Source: Bacteroidota bacterium (GTDB taxonomy: Bacteria > Bacteroidota > Bacteroidia > Chitinophagales > Chitinophagaceae). Taken from it: a DNA stretch of 64,000 nucleotides. Numbering within the stretch: the first letter of the stretch is position 1; every line of letters begins with the position of its first letter. The position numbers and the translations under genes were made by a program. This document shows positions 1 through 8,580 of this stretch, one piece after another. A model generated the notes under the pieces. The model saw only the letters and a program-made list of their open reading frames with translations, was not told the origin of the DNA and did not search any database. The DNA lies in NCBI GenBank assembly GCA_025363385.1, contig JANYEA010000133.1:1-64000 (forward strand). Reading direction: 5' to 3'.

Positions 1-114
1 AAAATATAACGAAGCAATAGAGTAACCAAATTTTAAATAGTTTAATTTGAATAGATGTTAAAAATGTTATCGCAATCTTAAAATCATTAATTCATAAATC
101 TTACTATCAACTCA

Positions 115-122
115 TACATTTG
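115..122 (+). promoter_or_regulatory. Possible Bacteroidota -7 element (TACATTTG)
   Basis: The octamer fits TAnnTTTG exactly and lies 18 nt upstream of the deoxyhypusine-synthase-like gene, which leaves a very short leader. No TTTG is visible about 20 nt further upstream, so this is a weak call. Confidence 0.35.
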
Positions 123-140
123 CCCACTTAAAAAATTATT

Positions 141-1115
141 ATGAATAAAGGACCAGTTTCAAATTTTATACAACACCATTATCGCCATTTTAATGCAGCA
201 GCTTTGGTGGATGCGGCTAAAGGATATGAAACCCATTTGTTAGAAGGTGGTAAAATGTTAGTGAGTTTGGCAGGTGCTATGAGTACTGCCGAACTTGGAA
301 TTAGTTTGGCTGAAATGATTCGCCAAGACAAGATTGCCATCATTAGCTGTACTGGTGCTAATTTAGAAGAAGATGTGATGAACCTAGTGGCCCATAGTCA
401 TTATAAGCGTGTACCCAATTATCGCGACCTAACTCCACAAGACGAGTGGGATTTGTTAGAGAACCATTATAATCGAGTTACGGATACCTGTATTCCCGAG
501 GAAGAAGCATTCCGCAGATTGCAAAAGCATTTGGTAAAACAGTGGAAAGACGCTGAAGCAAGTGGCGAACGTTATTTTCCACATGAGTTTTTGTACAAAA
601 CCGTATTGTCGGGCGAACTGGAGCAATACTATGAGATTGATCCTAAGAATAGCTGGATTATTGCAGCAGCGGAGAAAAATTTACCGATTGTTGTGCCAGG
701 TTGGGAAGACAGTACCACTGGAAATATTTTTGCCAGCTATGTAATCAAGAACGAATTAAATGCAAGCACCGTGAAAAGCGGTATCGAATATATGGTTTGG
801 TTAACCGAATGGTACCGTGCCAATAGTGGTGGTAAGGGCATTGGTTTCTTTCAAGTTGGCGGGGGGATTGCAGGTGATTTTCCGATCTGTGTAGTTCCGA
901 TGATGTACCAAGATCTTGAATGGCATGACGTGCCTTTCTGGAGTTACTTCTGCCAGGTTAGCGATTCAACCACTTCCTATGGATCTTATTCCGGTGCTGT
1001 ACCTAACGAAAAAATCACCTGGGGCAAACTAGATATTCATACGCCTAAATATATTGTTGAGAGTGATGCAACCATTGTTGTTCCCTTGATCTTCGCGTAT
1101 TTGTTGGGTTGGTAA
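141..1115 (+). CDS. Deoxyhypusine synthase-like protein
   Basis: The 324-residue protein belongs to the deoxyhypusine synthase family, which in eukaryotes and archaea transfers the aminobutyl group of spermidine to a lysine of eIF5A using NAD. The Rossmann-like core is visible (SLAGAMSTAELG near residue 45, SCTGANLEED near 70, QVGGGIAGD near 240). The C-terminal segment SGAVPNEKITWGK aligns with the segment holding human catalytic Lys329, so K296 is probably the enamine lysine. Bacteria lack eIF5A, so the acceptor is unknown; a related activity such as homospermidine formation is possible. It is a single gene followed by a strong terminator. The family call is firm and the substrate is not known. 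Confidence 0.85.
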   Translation: MNKGPVSNFIQHHYRHFNAAALVDAAKGYETHLLEGGKMLVSLAGAMSTAELGISLAEMIRQDKIAIISCTGANLEEDVMNLVAHSHYKRVPNYRDLTPQDEWDLLENHYNRVTDTCIPEEEAFRRLQKHLVKQWKDAEASGERYFPHEFLYKTVLSGELEQYYEIDPKNSWIIAAAEKNLPIVVPGWEDSTTGNIFASYVIKNELNASTVKSGIEYMVWLTEWYRANSGGKGIGFFQVGGGIAGDFPICVVPMMYQDLEWHDVPFWSYFCQVSDSTTSYGSYSGAVPNEKITWGKLDIHTPKYIVESDATIVVPLIFAYLLGW

Positions 1116-1170
1116 AATTAAATGGAAAAATAAAAGAGTAAAAAGCAAAACGATTTTGCAATTGTATAAA

Positions 1171-1203
1171 AAAAGTGCTGTTCACATGAACAGCACTTTT
1201 TTT
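1171..1203. terminator. Bidirectional intrinsic terminator
   Basis: A perfect stem AGTGCTGTTCA / TGAACAGCACT with a 2-nt loop is flanked by an A run on the left and a T run on the right, 60-90 nt after the deoxyhypusine-synthase-like stop. It can act from either side. Confidence 0.85.
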
Positions 1204-1239
1204 AGGTTAGGAGATGAATAATCTGAATTCATCAAACAC

Positions 1240-1356
1240 GCCAGCTGTATGCCGAGTCCGGCATCAGCATCCCCTCCATCGCATGCGATAGAGGGGAAAC
1301 CTATTTTTTATAACCTATTTTTCTTCTCCCTTTTTACTCTTTACTCTTAACTCTTT
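1240..1356 (-). repeat. Composite palindromic intergenic repeat, copy 1
   Basis: Read on the minus strand this holds three 7-bp purine repeats (AGAGTAA type, 1334-1354), then GGTTATAAAAAAT, then a 26-bp near-palindrome (1271-1296; arms CCCCTCCATCGCA and its complement with one mismatch). A small inverted repeat ATGCCG-AGTC-CGGCAT (about 1250-1265) follows. The same order of parts occurs at 30661-30746 in the opposite orientation. It sits between a terminator and the 3' end of the M28 peptidase gene. Confidence 0.7.
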
Positions 1357-1364
1357 CATTTTTT

Positions 1365-2918
1365 TTACCTACTCGGCATATTCAAAATCATATCTCTTTT
1401 CAACATATTGTCTCTATTAGCGATATCCCATGCAGTGTAGAAGATCATTAATACACGCTTTTGCATGAGGTCGAAGTTGATTTTTTCTATGGTATCGGTT
1501 GGCTTGTGATAATCTGCTTGTAGCATGCCATCGTAGAAAAATAAAATAGGGACACCTTTTTTCGCAAAATTATAATGATCGCTTCTGTAATAAATATTGT
1601 TCTTATCAGCGGGATCATCATATTTATAATCTAATACCAGTTTACTTGATTGTGCATTCGCTGCTTCATTGATGCCTTGCAATTCTGAACTCAATTTATC
1701 GTGGCCAATTACATACACTGTGTTGGCAGAATCTGCTGTCATGCGCTCTGTATCTATTCTTCCCACCATATCAGTATTTAAATCGGCTGTGGTTTTGTCC
1801 ATTGGATAAATCGGATGTTCTGAATAATAATCAGAACCCCATAAACCTTTTTCTTCTCCACTCACTGTCATGAACACAATATTTCTACGAGGACCTTTTC
1901 CTTTTTTTGCGGCTGCTGAAAATGCTTCTGCCATTTGCATTACACCTACTGTGCCAGACCCATCATCATCTGCTCCATAATAAATAATATCCCCTCTTTT
2001 TCCCAGATGATCATAATGGCCCGTTAACATCAGGTATTCTTCTTTTTTATCTGTACCGGGAAGAATGGCAATGACATTACTACTTTCTAAGTTCTCTGTT
2101 GTTTTGGTAGCGAGTATTTTAATTTCAGAGATGTACTCTTTTTTCTTCAACTGTTTCATTTGATCGATACTCAAAATTTCTGACCTGCCCGTTAAGGCTG
2201 TTGCAATTTCAGTTGAAATATTACCGGTTACAAACCCTGTGATGGCATTGCGTTTCAGGTACATATTACCTTTTACTGCAGAGGCTGTTTTTAATGGAAA
2301 ATTGGCACTCACATAAAATAAACCAGCTGCGCCTTTTGCCATTGCGAACTTCATTTTAGAATAGGTAGAACCAGGGTTTGCAATCATCGCTCGCATACCA
2401 CCCTGAGTGGGTAATGACATGCCTTCTGGAACTCCTTCCAGCACGATCACCAATTTTCCTTTCACATCTAAGTTGGCATAGTCGTTCCATTGATGTGTAG
2501 AATCAATAATACCATAACCTGCAAAAACTACTTTGTCGAAACTAAACTCGCCTGTAGAAATCACTTGTAAATTAAAATTGAAGTCCTGGTCCCAATTAAA
2601 TGAACGACCATTAACAGAAAACTTTTTCTCTGTTAATGCATCTTGAAAAACTGGATAAAGTTGTTGATAGCTATCTCCATTTCCAGGCTTTAGTCCCATT
2701 CTTTTAAATTCAGATTCAATATAGGCTGCTGCTCTTTTCTGACCAGGAGATGCGGTTTCTCTTCCTTCCATTTCTGCAGAAGCAATGATCGTTAGTTTTT
2801 GTTTTAAATTTTCTTGGTTAATGATCGCACCAAATTTAGCCACATCCGTTTGTGCTTGAACAAAAGCCATCGTTCCAAACAAGGGCAGACAAAACAGCAT
2901 TATTTTTTTTATCATCAT
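1365..2918 (-). CDS. M28 family zinc peptidase with PA-like insert
   Basis: This is a secreted metallopeptidase of family M28 (517 residues), probably a periplasmic or surface aminopeptidase. A signal peptide ends near residue 22 (FVQAQ). A protease-associated-like segment covers roughly residues 130-260. The M28 catalytic domain shows the zinc ligands and catalytic acids in order: LTGHYDHLG, YGADDDGSG, SGEEKGLWGS, NTDMVGR and SDHYNF. The start is one of two adjacent ATG codons. It lies 12 bp downstream of rpiB on the same strand and probably shares its transcript. Substrate specificity cannot be read from sequence. Confidence 0.9.
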   Translation of the reverse strand: MMIKKIMLFCLPLFGTMAFVQAQTDVAKFGAIINQENLKQKLTIIASAEMEGRETASPGQKRAAAYIESEFKRMGLKPGNGDSYQQLYPVFQDALTEKKFSVNGRSFNWDQDFNFNLQVISTGEFSFDKVVFAGYGIIDSTHQWNDYANLDVKGKLVIVLEGVPEGMSLPTQGGMRAMIANPGSTYSKMKFAMAKGAAGLFYVSANFPLKTASAVKGNMYLKRNAITGFVTGNISTEIATALTGRSEILSIDQMKQLKKKEYISEIKILATKTTENLESSNVIAILPGTDKKEEYLMLTGHYDHLGKRGDIIYYGADDDGSGTVGVMQMAEAFSAAAKKGKGPRRNIVFMTVSGEEKGLWGSDYYSEHPIYPMDKTTADLNTDMVGRIDTERMTADSANTVYVIGHDKLSSELQGINEAANAQSSKLVLDYKYDDPADKNNIYYRSDHYNFAKKGVPILFFYDGMLQADYHKPTDTIEKINFDLMQKRVLMIFYTAWDIANRDNMLKRDMILNMPSR

Positions 2919-2930
2919 ATATTTTTTTTA

Positions 2931-3386
2931 TTAAGAGCAGGAAATTTTATTTACTCGGGTTGCGTGTCGGCCTCCTTCAAAAGCAGTATTCATAAAGGTT
3001 TCTACCATTTGCTGTGCCACAAAATAGGAAACGAAACGAGCAGGTATACAAATAACGTTGGCATTATTATGCAGCCTTACAAGCACCGCAACATCATTCT
3101 GCCAGCAAAGACCCGCGCGTATGGAAGCGTGTTTATTTGCAGTCATGGCTACACCATTTGCCGATCCACATAATAGAATTCCAAAAGCCGCTTCGCCTTT
3201 TTCTACAGAAGTAGATACTGCATGAGCATAGTCTGGATAATCAACAGAATCTGCGTTGTAGGTTCCCCAATCTTTTACTTGAAATCCTTTTTCAGTTAAC
3301 CACTTTACCAGTTCTGCTTTGTATTCTATACCTGCATGGTCGCTACCAATAGCAATAGGCTTAGAATTATCAAATGCGTATGACAT
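2931..3386 (-). CDS. rpiB: Ribose-5-phosphate isomerase B
   Basis: RpiB interconverts ribose 5-phosphate and ribulose 5-phosphate in the pentose phosphate pathway. The 151-residue protein shows the family pattern: GSDHAG near the N-terminus, DYPDYA, the catalytic-cysteine loop CGSANGVAMTANK in place of the more common CGTGIG form, and the phosphate-binding RAGLCW and LHNNANVI segments. Length is normal. It sits upstream of the M28 peptidase with a 12-bp gap. The related LacA/LacB galactose-6-phosphate isomerases share the fold, but an isolated single gene favours RpiB. Confidence 0.9.
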   Translation of the reverse strand: MSYAFDNSKPIAIGSDHAGIEYKAELVKWLTEKGFQVKDWGTYNADSVDYPDYAHAVSTSVEKGEAAFGILLCGSANGVAMTANKHASIRAGLCWQNDVAVLVRLHNNANVICIPARFVSYFVAQQMVETFMNTAFEGGRHATRVNKISCS

Positions 3387-3480
3387 GGTTCAAATTTTAA
3401 GTTATGAAGATAAAATTTTGTAAGGTTCTGGTTTCCAAAAAAGGTTGAATGGTTAACAAGCATTTATGAATGCCTATTCA

Positions 3481-4335
3481 TTAACTCCACTCTTCATTTT
3501 CTTTCTCTTTCTCTTGTTTATAAACCCTAGCAGAGACAAGGATACTCAATTCGTACAACAAGAATAGGGGAATGAATACAATGGTCTGGCTCATCCAATC
3601 TGGACTAGGCGTAATAAACGCAGCAACGATCAAGATTACAACAATGGCATATTTGCGTGTAGTTCGCAAAAACTTTGGAGTGATTAATCCGATTTTTGTC
3701 AAGATAAAGGCAAGAACAGGAAGTTCAAATGCTAATCCGCAACCCAGTATAATATTTGTTAAGTTATCTAAATAGTCTGCAAGTGTTGGTCGGGTTACTA
3801 ATAAACCCTTATGTCCCAATTGAAAGCCACCTAAGAAATTAAAAGTAAATGGTCCTAATAAAAAGAAACCAAAAGCAGCGCCACAAAAGAAAAAGAAAGA
3901 AACCCAGAAAATGATGAAACGGGTATTCTTCGTTTCCACATCTTTTAAAGCAGGTTTTACAAAACGCCAGAACTCCCAGAATATATAAGGGAAGGCGGCA
4001 ATTACACCACCTACTAAAGCAATTGAAATAGCACCAAGAAATTGTCCGCCAAATGTGGTGGTCTGCATTTCTACTTTTACTGGCGGCATACACATGGCTT
4101 CACCCATATGTGCCCAATGACTAAAATCGCATAAAACTTTATAGCTAATAAAGTCGGGGTTGATCGGACCCATTAAAATATAATCAAATACGAAGTCGCG
4201 ATACACAAAAATAACAGTTGCCATCACCAAAATGGCGAGCACAGATCGAATGATATGAGAACGCAGTTCTTCCAGATGATCAATAAAGGTCATCTCTGCT
4301 TTTTCTGAATCCGGGTTTCTACTGAATAAGGCCAT
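3481..4335 (-). CDS. tatC: Twin-arginine translocase subunit TatC
   Basis: TatC is the polytopic inner-membrane subunit that recognises twin-arginine signal peptides and exports folded proteins. The protein (284 residues) carries the N-terminal cytoplasmic signature FIDHLEELR followed by about six hydrophobic segments, and ends in a charged tail rich in K and E. No tatA is adjacent. A likely client in this window is the PLP enzyme at 17504-18799, whose N-terminus carries a twin arginine. A TAACTTTG element lies just upstream, so it may have its own promoter. Confidence 0.95.
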   Translation of the reverse strand: MALFSRNPDSEKAEMTFIDHLEELRSHIIRSVLAILVMATVIFVYRDFVFDYILMGPINPDFISYKVLCDFSHWAHMGEAMCMPPVKVEMQTTTFGGQFLGAISIALVGGVIAAFPYIFWEFWRFVKPALKDVETKNTRFIIFWVSFFFFCGAAFGFFLLGPFTFNFLGGFQLGHKGLLVTRPTLADYLDNLTNIILGCGLAFELPVLAFILTKIGLITPKFLRTTRKYAIVVILIVAAFITPSPDWMSQTIVFIPLFLLYELSILVSARVYKQEKEKENEEWS

Positions 4336-4358
4336 TGATTAAAGACTGTTAAGGGCGG

Positions 4359-4366
4359 CAAAGTTA
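4359..4366 (-). promoter_or_regulatory. Likely -7 element of tatC (TAACTTTG)
   Basis: On the minus strand the octamer matches TAnnTTTG and lies 23 nt upstream of the tatC ATG. The -33 region is T-rich without a clear TTTG, so support is partial. Confidence 0.45.
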
Positions 4367-4402
4367 AGTGTTGAAACTGCTTAAAAATCGAGTAAGCGTT
4401 AA

Positions 4403-5662
4403 CTATTTCAAAATTTTCATTTTCACCATTTCTATTCGGGTGTCGCTTACTGCAACTACGTCAAACTTATAATGACCAATAATGATGGTTTCCTTCAATT
4501 TAGGGATCGTTTCATGTGCATTGATAATGTATCCACTCAGGGTTTCAGAATCAGCCACAGCAAAATCCATTTTGTATTTTTCATTAAGGTAGTCGAGCTC
4601 TAAACGTCCACTAAACATGAACTCATCTTCGGTAAGTTGCTTTTCTTCAAACTCAGCCACATCATATTCATCGTGTATTTCTCCAAAGATCTCTTCTAAC
4701 ACATCTTCCATAGTTACAATTCCTGAAGTACCTCCAAATTCATCTACCACCCAGGCAATGCTTCTGCGTTCTTTGGTGAACTTATTAATAAGGTCGGTGG
4801 CACTCATGCTTTCCGGAACTGCCATCATTGGATGCATGATTGATTTCACAGAATCTGGTCTTTGAAAAAGGTCGAGCTGATGCACATAACCCATGATATT
4901 GTCGATGTTTTCGTCATATACCACCAATTTGCTCAGTTGCGTACTCACAAAATGCGATTTCAAATCCTCAATAGAACAATTAATATCAACCCCTTCAATC
5001 TCAGTTCTTGGAACTAAACACTGACGAATTTTAACTAAAGGAAGACTCAGCGCATTTTCGAACAATTCTGTATTCAGTTCCTGATTATCTTCATCCTGCT
5101 CTTTGGTTTGTTGAAAGAAATGTTCCAGGTCTACCTTATTAAAAGCATCATTGCTTTTGTTTAAACGCAAATTGAAAACGTACTGTAAGATCCATTGAGA
5201 AATGTTTACGAATAGAGTAGCTATTGGTTCGAATAGGGTATAAAAAAACTGTGCAATTGTTGCGAAAAAACTTAGGAAGCGTTCACTCTTTGCCTTGAAA
5301 ACTGCTTTTGGGATGAACTCACCAAAAACCAAAACAACGATGGTAGAAATGAGTGTATCTACAATTAATTGTACAATATTATTTTGAAAATTGATGGGAC
5401 GCCAGGCGATTGATTTCAGAAACTCGTCGAAAAGTAAACCATAAATCACCAGAAAAATATTCAGACCAATTAGGCAAGATCCTATAAATTTTGCCGGATT
5501 TTCCATGAAGTTTGCAAGGATAATACCACTCTTTTTGCCTTGCTTTTTCTTGAGTTCAATACTCAAACGATTAGCGCTAACAAATGCAATCTCATAGCCT
5601 GCAAAAAAACCAATCATCACGAGTGTGCCAATGATGGATAGGAGGATATAGAGTTCAGACAT
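4403..5662 (-). CDS. CNNM/CorC-type membrane protein with CBS pair
   Basis: This 419-residue protein has the DUF21 (CNNM) transmembrane domain with about four hydrophobic segments over residues 1-190. A CBS-domain pair follows around 210-330 (CLVPRTEIEGVD and VVDEFGGTSGIVTMEDVLEEIFGEI are typical), and a C-terminal CorC_HlyC domain sits around 340-419. Such proteins are implicated in magnesium or other divalent cation efflux and are often mislabelled hemolysin. In some Bacteroidota the homologue is GldE-like and works with gliding lipoprotein GldD, but no gld gene is adjacent. It has its own candidate promoter. Confidence 0.88.
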   Translation of the reverse strand: MSELYILLSIIGTLVMIGFFAGYEIAFVSANRLSIELKKKQGKKSGIILANFMENPAKFIGSCLIGLNIFLVIYGLLFDEFLKSIAWRPINFQNNIVQLIVDTLISTIVVLVFGEFIPKAVFKAKSERFLSFFATIAQFFYTLFEPIATLFVNISQWILQYVFNLRLNKSNDAFNKVDLEHFFQQTKEQDEDNQELNTELFENALSLPLVKIRQCLVPRTEIEGVDINCSIEDLKSHFVSTQLSKLVVYDENIDNIMGYVHQLDLFQRPDSVKSIMHPMMAVPESMSATDLINKFTKERRSIAWVVDEFGGTSGIVTMEDVLEEIFGEIHDEYDVAEFEEKQLTEDEFMFSGRLELDYLNEKYKMDFAVADSETLSGYIINAHETIPKLKETIIIGHYKFDVVAVSDTRIEMVKMKILK

Positions 5663-5692
5663 AATGGAAAAATAGGATAATTAATTTGTACT

Positions 5693-5700
5693 GCAAAGCT
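5693..5700 (-). promoter_or_regulatory. Likely -7 element of the CNNM/CorC gene (TAGCTTTG)
   Basis: This is an exact TAnnTTTG match on the minus strand, 30 nt upstream of the ATG and preceded by a T-rich stretch at the -33 position. The same core with similar flanks (CCCC, TAGCTTTGCA) precedes the MarR gene at 57561-57568. Confidence 0.5.
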
Positions 5701-5721
5701 AGGGGAATGCGGGTTAAAAAG

Positions 5722-5752
5722 GAGCCCCGAAGAATCGGGGTTCTCGGGGCTC
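5722..5752 (-). terminator. Intrinsic terminator of the sigma factor operon
   Basis: The arms GAGCCCCGA and TCGGGGCTC form a GC-rich 9-bp stem, followed on the minus strand by a run of five T. It lies about 65 nt past the stop of the DUF4097-like gene. Confidence 0.85.
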
Positions 5753-5815
5753 GAATAGGCAATTAATATGCTATGAAATGAGAATAATGGGTTTTTAAAC
5801 CCGAATATTTAAGTA

Positions 5816-7201
5816 TTATTTAAAGTCAACAGTACAGTTTTGACACTTCATGTCTATTTTAGCTCCCTTACCATCACCCACAGAAGCGGTAAAATGGTTG
5901 TCTACATTATTTTCAGCATCAGATGAAAAAGTAAAAGCACTATTGCCGTTGGTAGTAACAGCTTTTAAATCGGTAGCTTGGGTACTTTTTTTAGTATTGG
6001 TTTTAACCTCGTCTTTTTCGGCCACAGGCTTTTTATCAAAACTTGCATACACTGTACTATATGCCCCCTGATATGCCACACTATAATTCTTTACATTACG
6101 CATGGGCAATCTGATATCTGCATATTTATTATTTATTTTAATAGATTCAACTGCATCTCCGATATTTCTAATTTTCACATCAGCATTTGTGCCATCTAAT
6201 TCCATTGAATTAAGGAGCTTAGTGATTCGTAGGTTACCATAGTTTTTTCTACAGGTAATACTTCCTACTTCTTCCATTTCATATTCGTCATTCGTACTGC
6301 GGATCATTAATTTTTTAACAGCACTTGCTTCAACAGTGGCGTATTTAGTATCCAGATCCAGATCGTCTGCGTCTTTAGCTATAAAGCGACCATTGATCAA
6401 CTCCACTTCGGCTGTTTTTATATTCCCCACATTTACATTCGAATATTTTGATCTTAAAAAAAGTTTGTTCACGTCTCCCATATCTAAACCACCATTGGTA
6501 ATGTCGACATTAAGTTTATTTAAATTACCATCGATGGTAATTTCTGCATATTTAGAATCAATATCTAAACCGTTTTCTTTAGGGACATAGATCACCACAG
6601 ATTTCTTTCCCTTACCTTGACCTGCTGCAAGATTATTTGCAAAATCTACATTAGCACCGCCCCATGAAATATTATTTCCATCAATTCTATAAAAATTATT
6701 TCCGTTTGCACCCACTTTTATTTTGATGGAATTTGTGGTACTTCGAAAACTAAAATTCATTTTCTCGAACCATTCTGCATCTGAAACTTTATTGGCATCG
6801 CCATTGTACATCACGGTGGTAACAATTTTTACTTTTGGTTGATCCCAGACTTTAATCTCCAGGTTGCGACTATTTTCTATATAAATTTCTGCTGATTTTG
6901 CAGCTGGTAATTCCATGCTGATTTCCTTAGATTTTAAATCTTTTGGTTCTACTTTTTTAAACTGACTGATAGATAAACTGTTTAAATTATTTTGAGCCAT
7001 GGCTAATTCGGCATTGAGTTTTGCCTGCTGGCTCAAAGCATCTGCACTCATAGCAGCTAATTGTAATTGTTCGGCTTCCAACTTTTCTTTTTGAACTTTT
7101 AGATCTGCTGAATTGCTGGAAGACTCCTGGGCAAAGCTGCTTAGGCTAAGACAAATGCTAATAGTTGCAATGGCTATTTTGCCAGATAGAAAATGAGACA
7201 T
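5816..7201 (-). CDS. Secreted DUF4097-like beta-solenoid protein
   Basis: The 461-residue protein starts with a signal peptide ending near SSFAQ (residue 25). A short coiled-coil-like region rich in Q, L, A and E (about 30-75) follows. The rest consists of repeated beta-strand units (IDSKYAEITIDGNL, LDTKYATVEASAV, INNKYADIRLP) that resemble DUF4097 right-handed beta-helix proteins. A threonine- and lysine-rich stretch lies near residue 400 and a CQNC motif near the C-terminus. It is the last gene of an operon with an ECF sigma factor and a membrane protein, so it may be an envelope-stress output or sensor. No enzymatic motif is seen. Confidence 0.7.
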   Translation of the reverse strand: MSHFLSGKIAIATISICLSLSSFAQESSSNSADLKVQKEKLEAEQLQLAAMSADALSQQAKLNAELAMAQNNLNSLSISQFKKVEPKDLKSKEISMELPAAKSAEIYIENSRNLEIKVWDQPKVKIVTTVMYNGDANKVSDAEWFEKMNFSFRSTTNSIKIKVGANGNNFYRIDGNNISWGGANVDFANNLAAGQGKGKKSVVIYVPKENGLDIDSKYAEITIDGNLNKLNVDITNGGLDMGDVNKLFLRSKYSNVNVGNIKTAEVELINGRFIAKDADDLDLDTKYATVEASAVKKLMIRSTNDEYEMEEVGSITCRKNYGNLRITKLLNSMELDGTNADVKIRNIGDAVESIKINNKYADIRLPMRNVKNYSVAYQGAYSTVYASFDKKPVAEKDEVKTNTKKSTQATDLKAVTTNGNSAFTFSSDAENNVDNHFTASVGDGKGAKIDMKCQNCTVDFK

Positions 7202-7211
7202 GGTATTGTTT

Positions 7212-7931
7212 TTAAAGATTTAAAAAGTAAGTTTTTAAGGTATCAATAGCCGGGCGATTTTGTTTGAATCGGCTATTGAGTTTTTGCATTTCAATTTGTA
7301 ACTGTTTCAACATGTTTAATTTTTGCTGGTAAACATTGATCAATTGATCCAGCAATTCATCTGACATGCCGTTTTTCTTTATATAGGTCTTGATCTGTAC
7401 TTCATCTTTTTCCATTTGCTGTAATTGATGCTGAAATTCAGAAAAATAATTTGGCGATTCTGCATAGATTGGTGTTGTACTTATTCTGGCCTTTTGCAAA
7501 TTGATCACCTGAGTAAAACTTGCTTCCATGGCAAACAGTTTAGTTTGATCTTTTGAATGCAACTCATGTGCAGTATGCATAGTTGTAATGGGCGATGCAG
7601 CAGGATAGTTTAAAGGCCTATTCAATGGTTTTATTTCTATTGTTGCATTCACCTCATTTGAAATGGAATCTTTTTTCTCTATCAGATTTGGGGTTATTTC
7701 TTTATTCGTAGATCTTACAATGGGGTTCACACTTGGGTTTGATTTTTTCATCATCAGTACACCAAGACTAACTAAAAAAATAACGGAAGCAGCCACAGAC
7801 CAATTGCGCCATCGCATTGATTTTACTGGCGGTTGAACAGATGCACGAATGCCTGCCCATACTTTATCACTAGGCTCTTCCGACTCTAGAATTATTTTTT
7901 GTGATTTTAAGTATTTTTTTAACTCATCCAT
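7212..7931 (-). CDS. Single-pass membrane protein, putative anti-sigma factor
   Basis: The 239-residue protein has a cytoplasmic-looking N-terminus (about 40 residues), one transmembrane helix (roughly residues 45-62, ASVIFLVSLGVLMM) and a periplasmic region with glutamine- and lysine-rich predicted helices. It overlaps the end of the ECF sigma factor gene by 8 bp and is followed 10 bp later by the DUF4097-like gene. The arrangement and topology fit an anti-sigma factor. No canonical zinc anti-sigma motif (HxxxCxxC) is present, so the role is inferred from context. Confidence 0.65.
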   Translation of the reverse strand: MDELKKYLKSQKIILESEEPSDKVWAGIRASVQPPVKSMRWRNWSVAASVIFLVSLGVLMMKKSNPSVNPIVRSTNKEITPNLIEKKDSISNEVNATIEIKPLNRPLNYPAASPITTMHTAHELHSKDQTKLFAMEASFTQVINLQKARISTTPIYAESPNYFSEFQHQLQQMEKDEVQIKTYIKKNGMSDELLDQLINVYQQKLNMLKQLQIEMQKLNSRFKQNRPAIDTLKTYFLNL

Positions 7932-8475
7932 GAATGGCCATTTGTTGGGTAATCTTTTCTTTTAATAGTTGCCTAGCCCGGTGGTATTGACTTTTACTGG
8001 TTGACTCACTAATGTATAGCAATGCAGCAATTTCTTTATGTGAATAGTCTTCGAACACATAAAGATTGAAAATCTGTTTGCATCCATCAGGCAATGCTTT
8101 GATCTGCTCATAAACCATTTCAATATTTACGGTTTTCCACCATTCAACTTCTTCTTCATCTGAAATTTGAGTACGCACTTCTTCCCAATCCTGCCAAGTC
8201 CAATTTTGTTTTATTTGCCTGATACATTCATTTACCACAATCCTTTTTAGCCAACCACCAAATTGGGCCGAATCTTTTAACTGGTGAAGGTTCTTAAAAG
8301 CCAGTATAAATGCATCTTGTAAAATATCTTCTGCAGAATGCTGGTTGTTTGTGATTCTTAAACAGACATGAAACATGGCTTTACAGTATTGTTGATACAG
8401 TAAAGCTTGCGCAGATGCCTCGCCTTTTACCGCTCTTTGCACCAATACTTGAAGTATGTTGTTATTCGGTTCCAA
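7924..8475 (-). CDS. ECF-type RNA polymerase sigma factor
   Basis: This is a 183-residue sigma-70 family factor of the extracytoplasmic type. Region 2 is visible (YQQYCKAMFHVCLRI, DILQDAFILAFKNL) and so is region 4 (LPDGCKQIFNLYVFEDYSHKEIAALL, then SESTSKSQYHRARQLLKEK). The reading frame opens with TTG; no in-frame ATG precedes region 2 except one inside it, and an upstream in-frame stop limits extension, so a non-ATG start is likely. It probably controls its own operon with the membrane protein and the DUF4097-like protein. Confidence 0.92.
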   Translation of the reverse strand: MEPNNNILQVLVQRAVKGEASAQALLYQQYCKAMFHVCLRITNNQHSAEDILQDAFILAFKNLHQLKDSAQFGGWLKRIVVNECIRQIKQNWTWQDWEEVRTQISDEEEVEWWKTVNIEMVYEQIKALPDGCKQIFNLYVFEDYSHKEIAALLYISESTSKSQYHRARQLLKEKITQQMAIHG

Positions 8476-8526
8476 ATCTTGTTCAGTAATAAGAGTAAGT
8501 TCTGATTAAAAGGTTGGAAAAAGATA

Positions 8527-8562
8527 AAAAAAAAGTTAGCAACCAATGGTGCTAACTTTTTT
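8527..8562. terminator. Bidirectional intrinsic terminator
   Basis: The stem AAAGTTAGCA / TGCTAACTTT has an 8-nt loop and is flanked by A and T runs. It lies between the aldo/keto reductase stop (8581) and the sigma factor start (8475). Because both genes read leftward, it mainly ends the reductase transcript. Confidence 0.8.
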
Positions 8563-8580
8563 AATAAAATATTGATTTCT

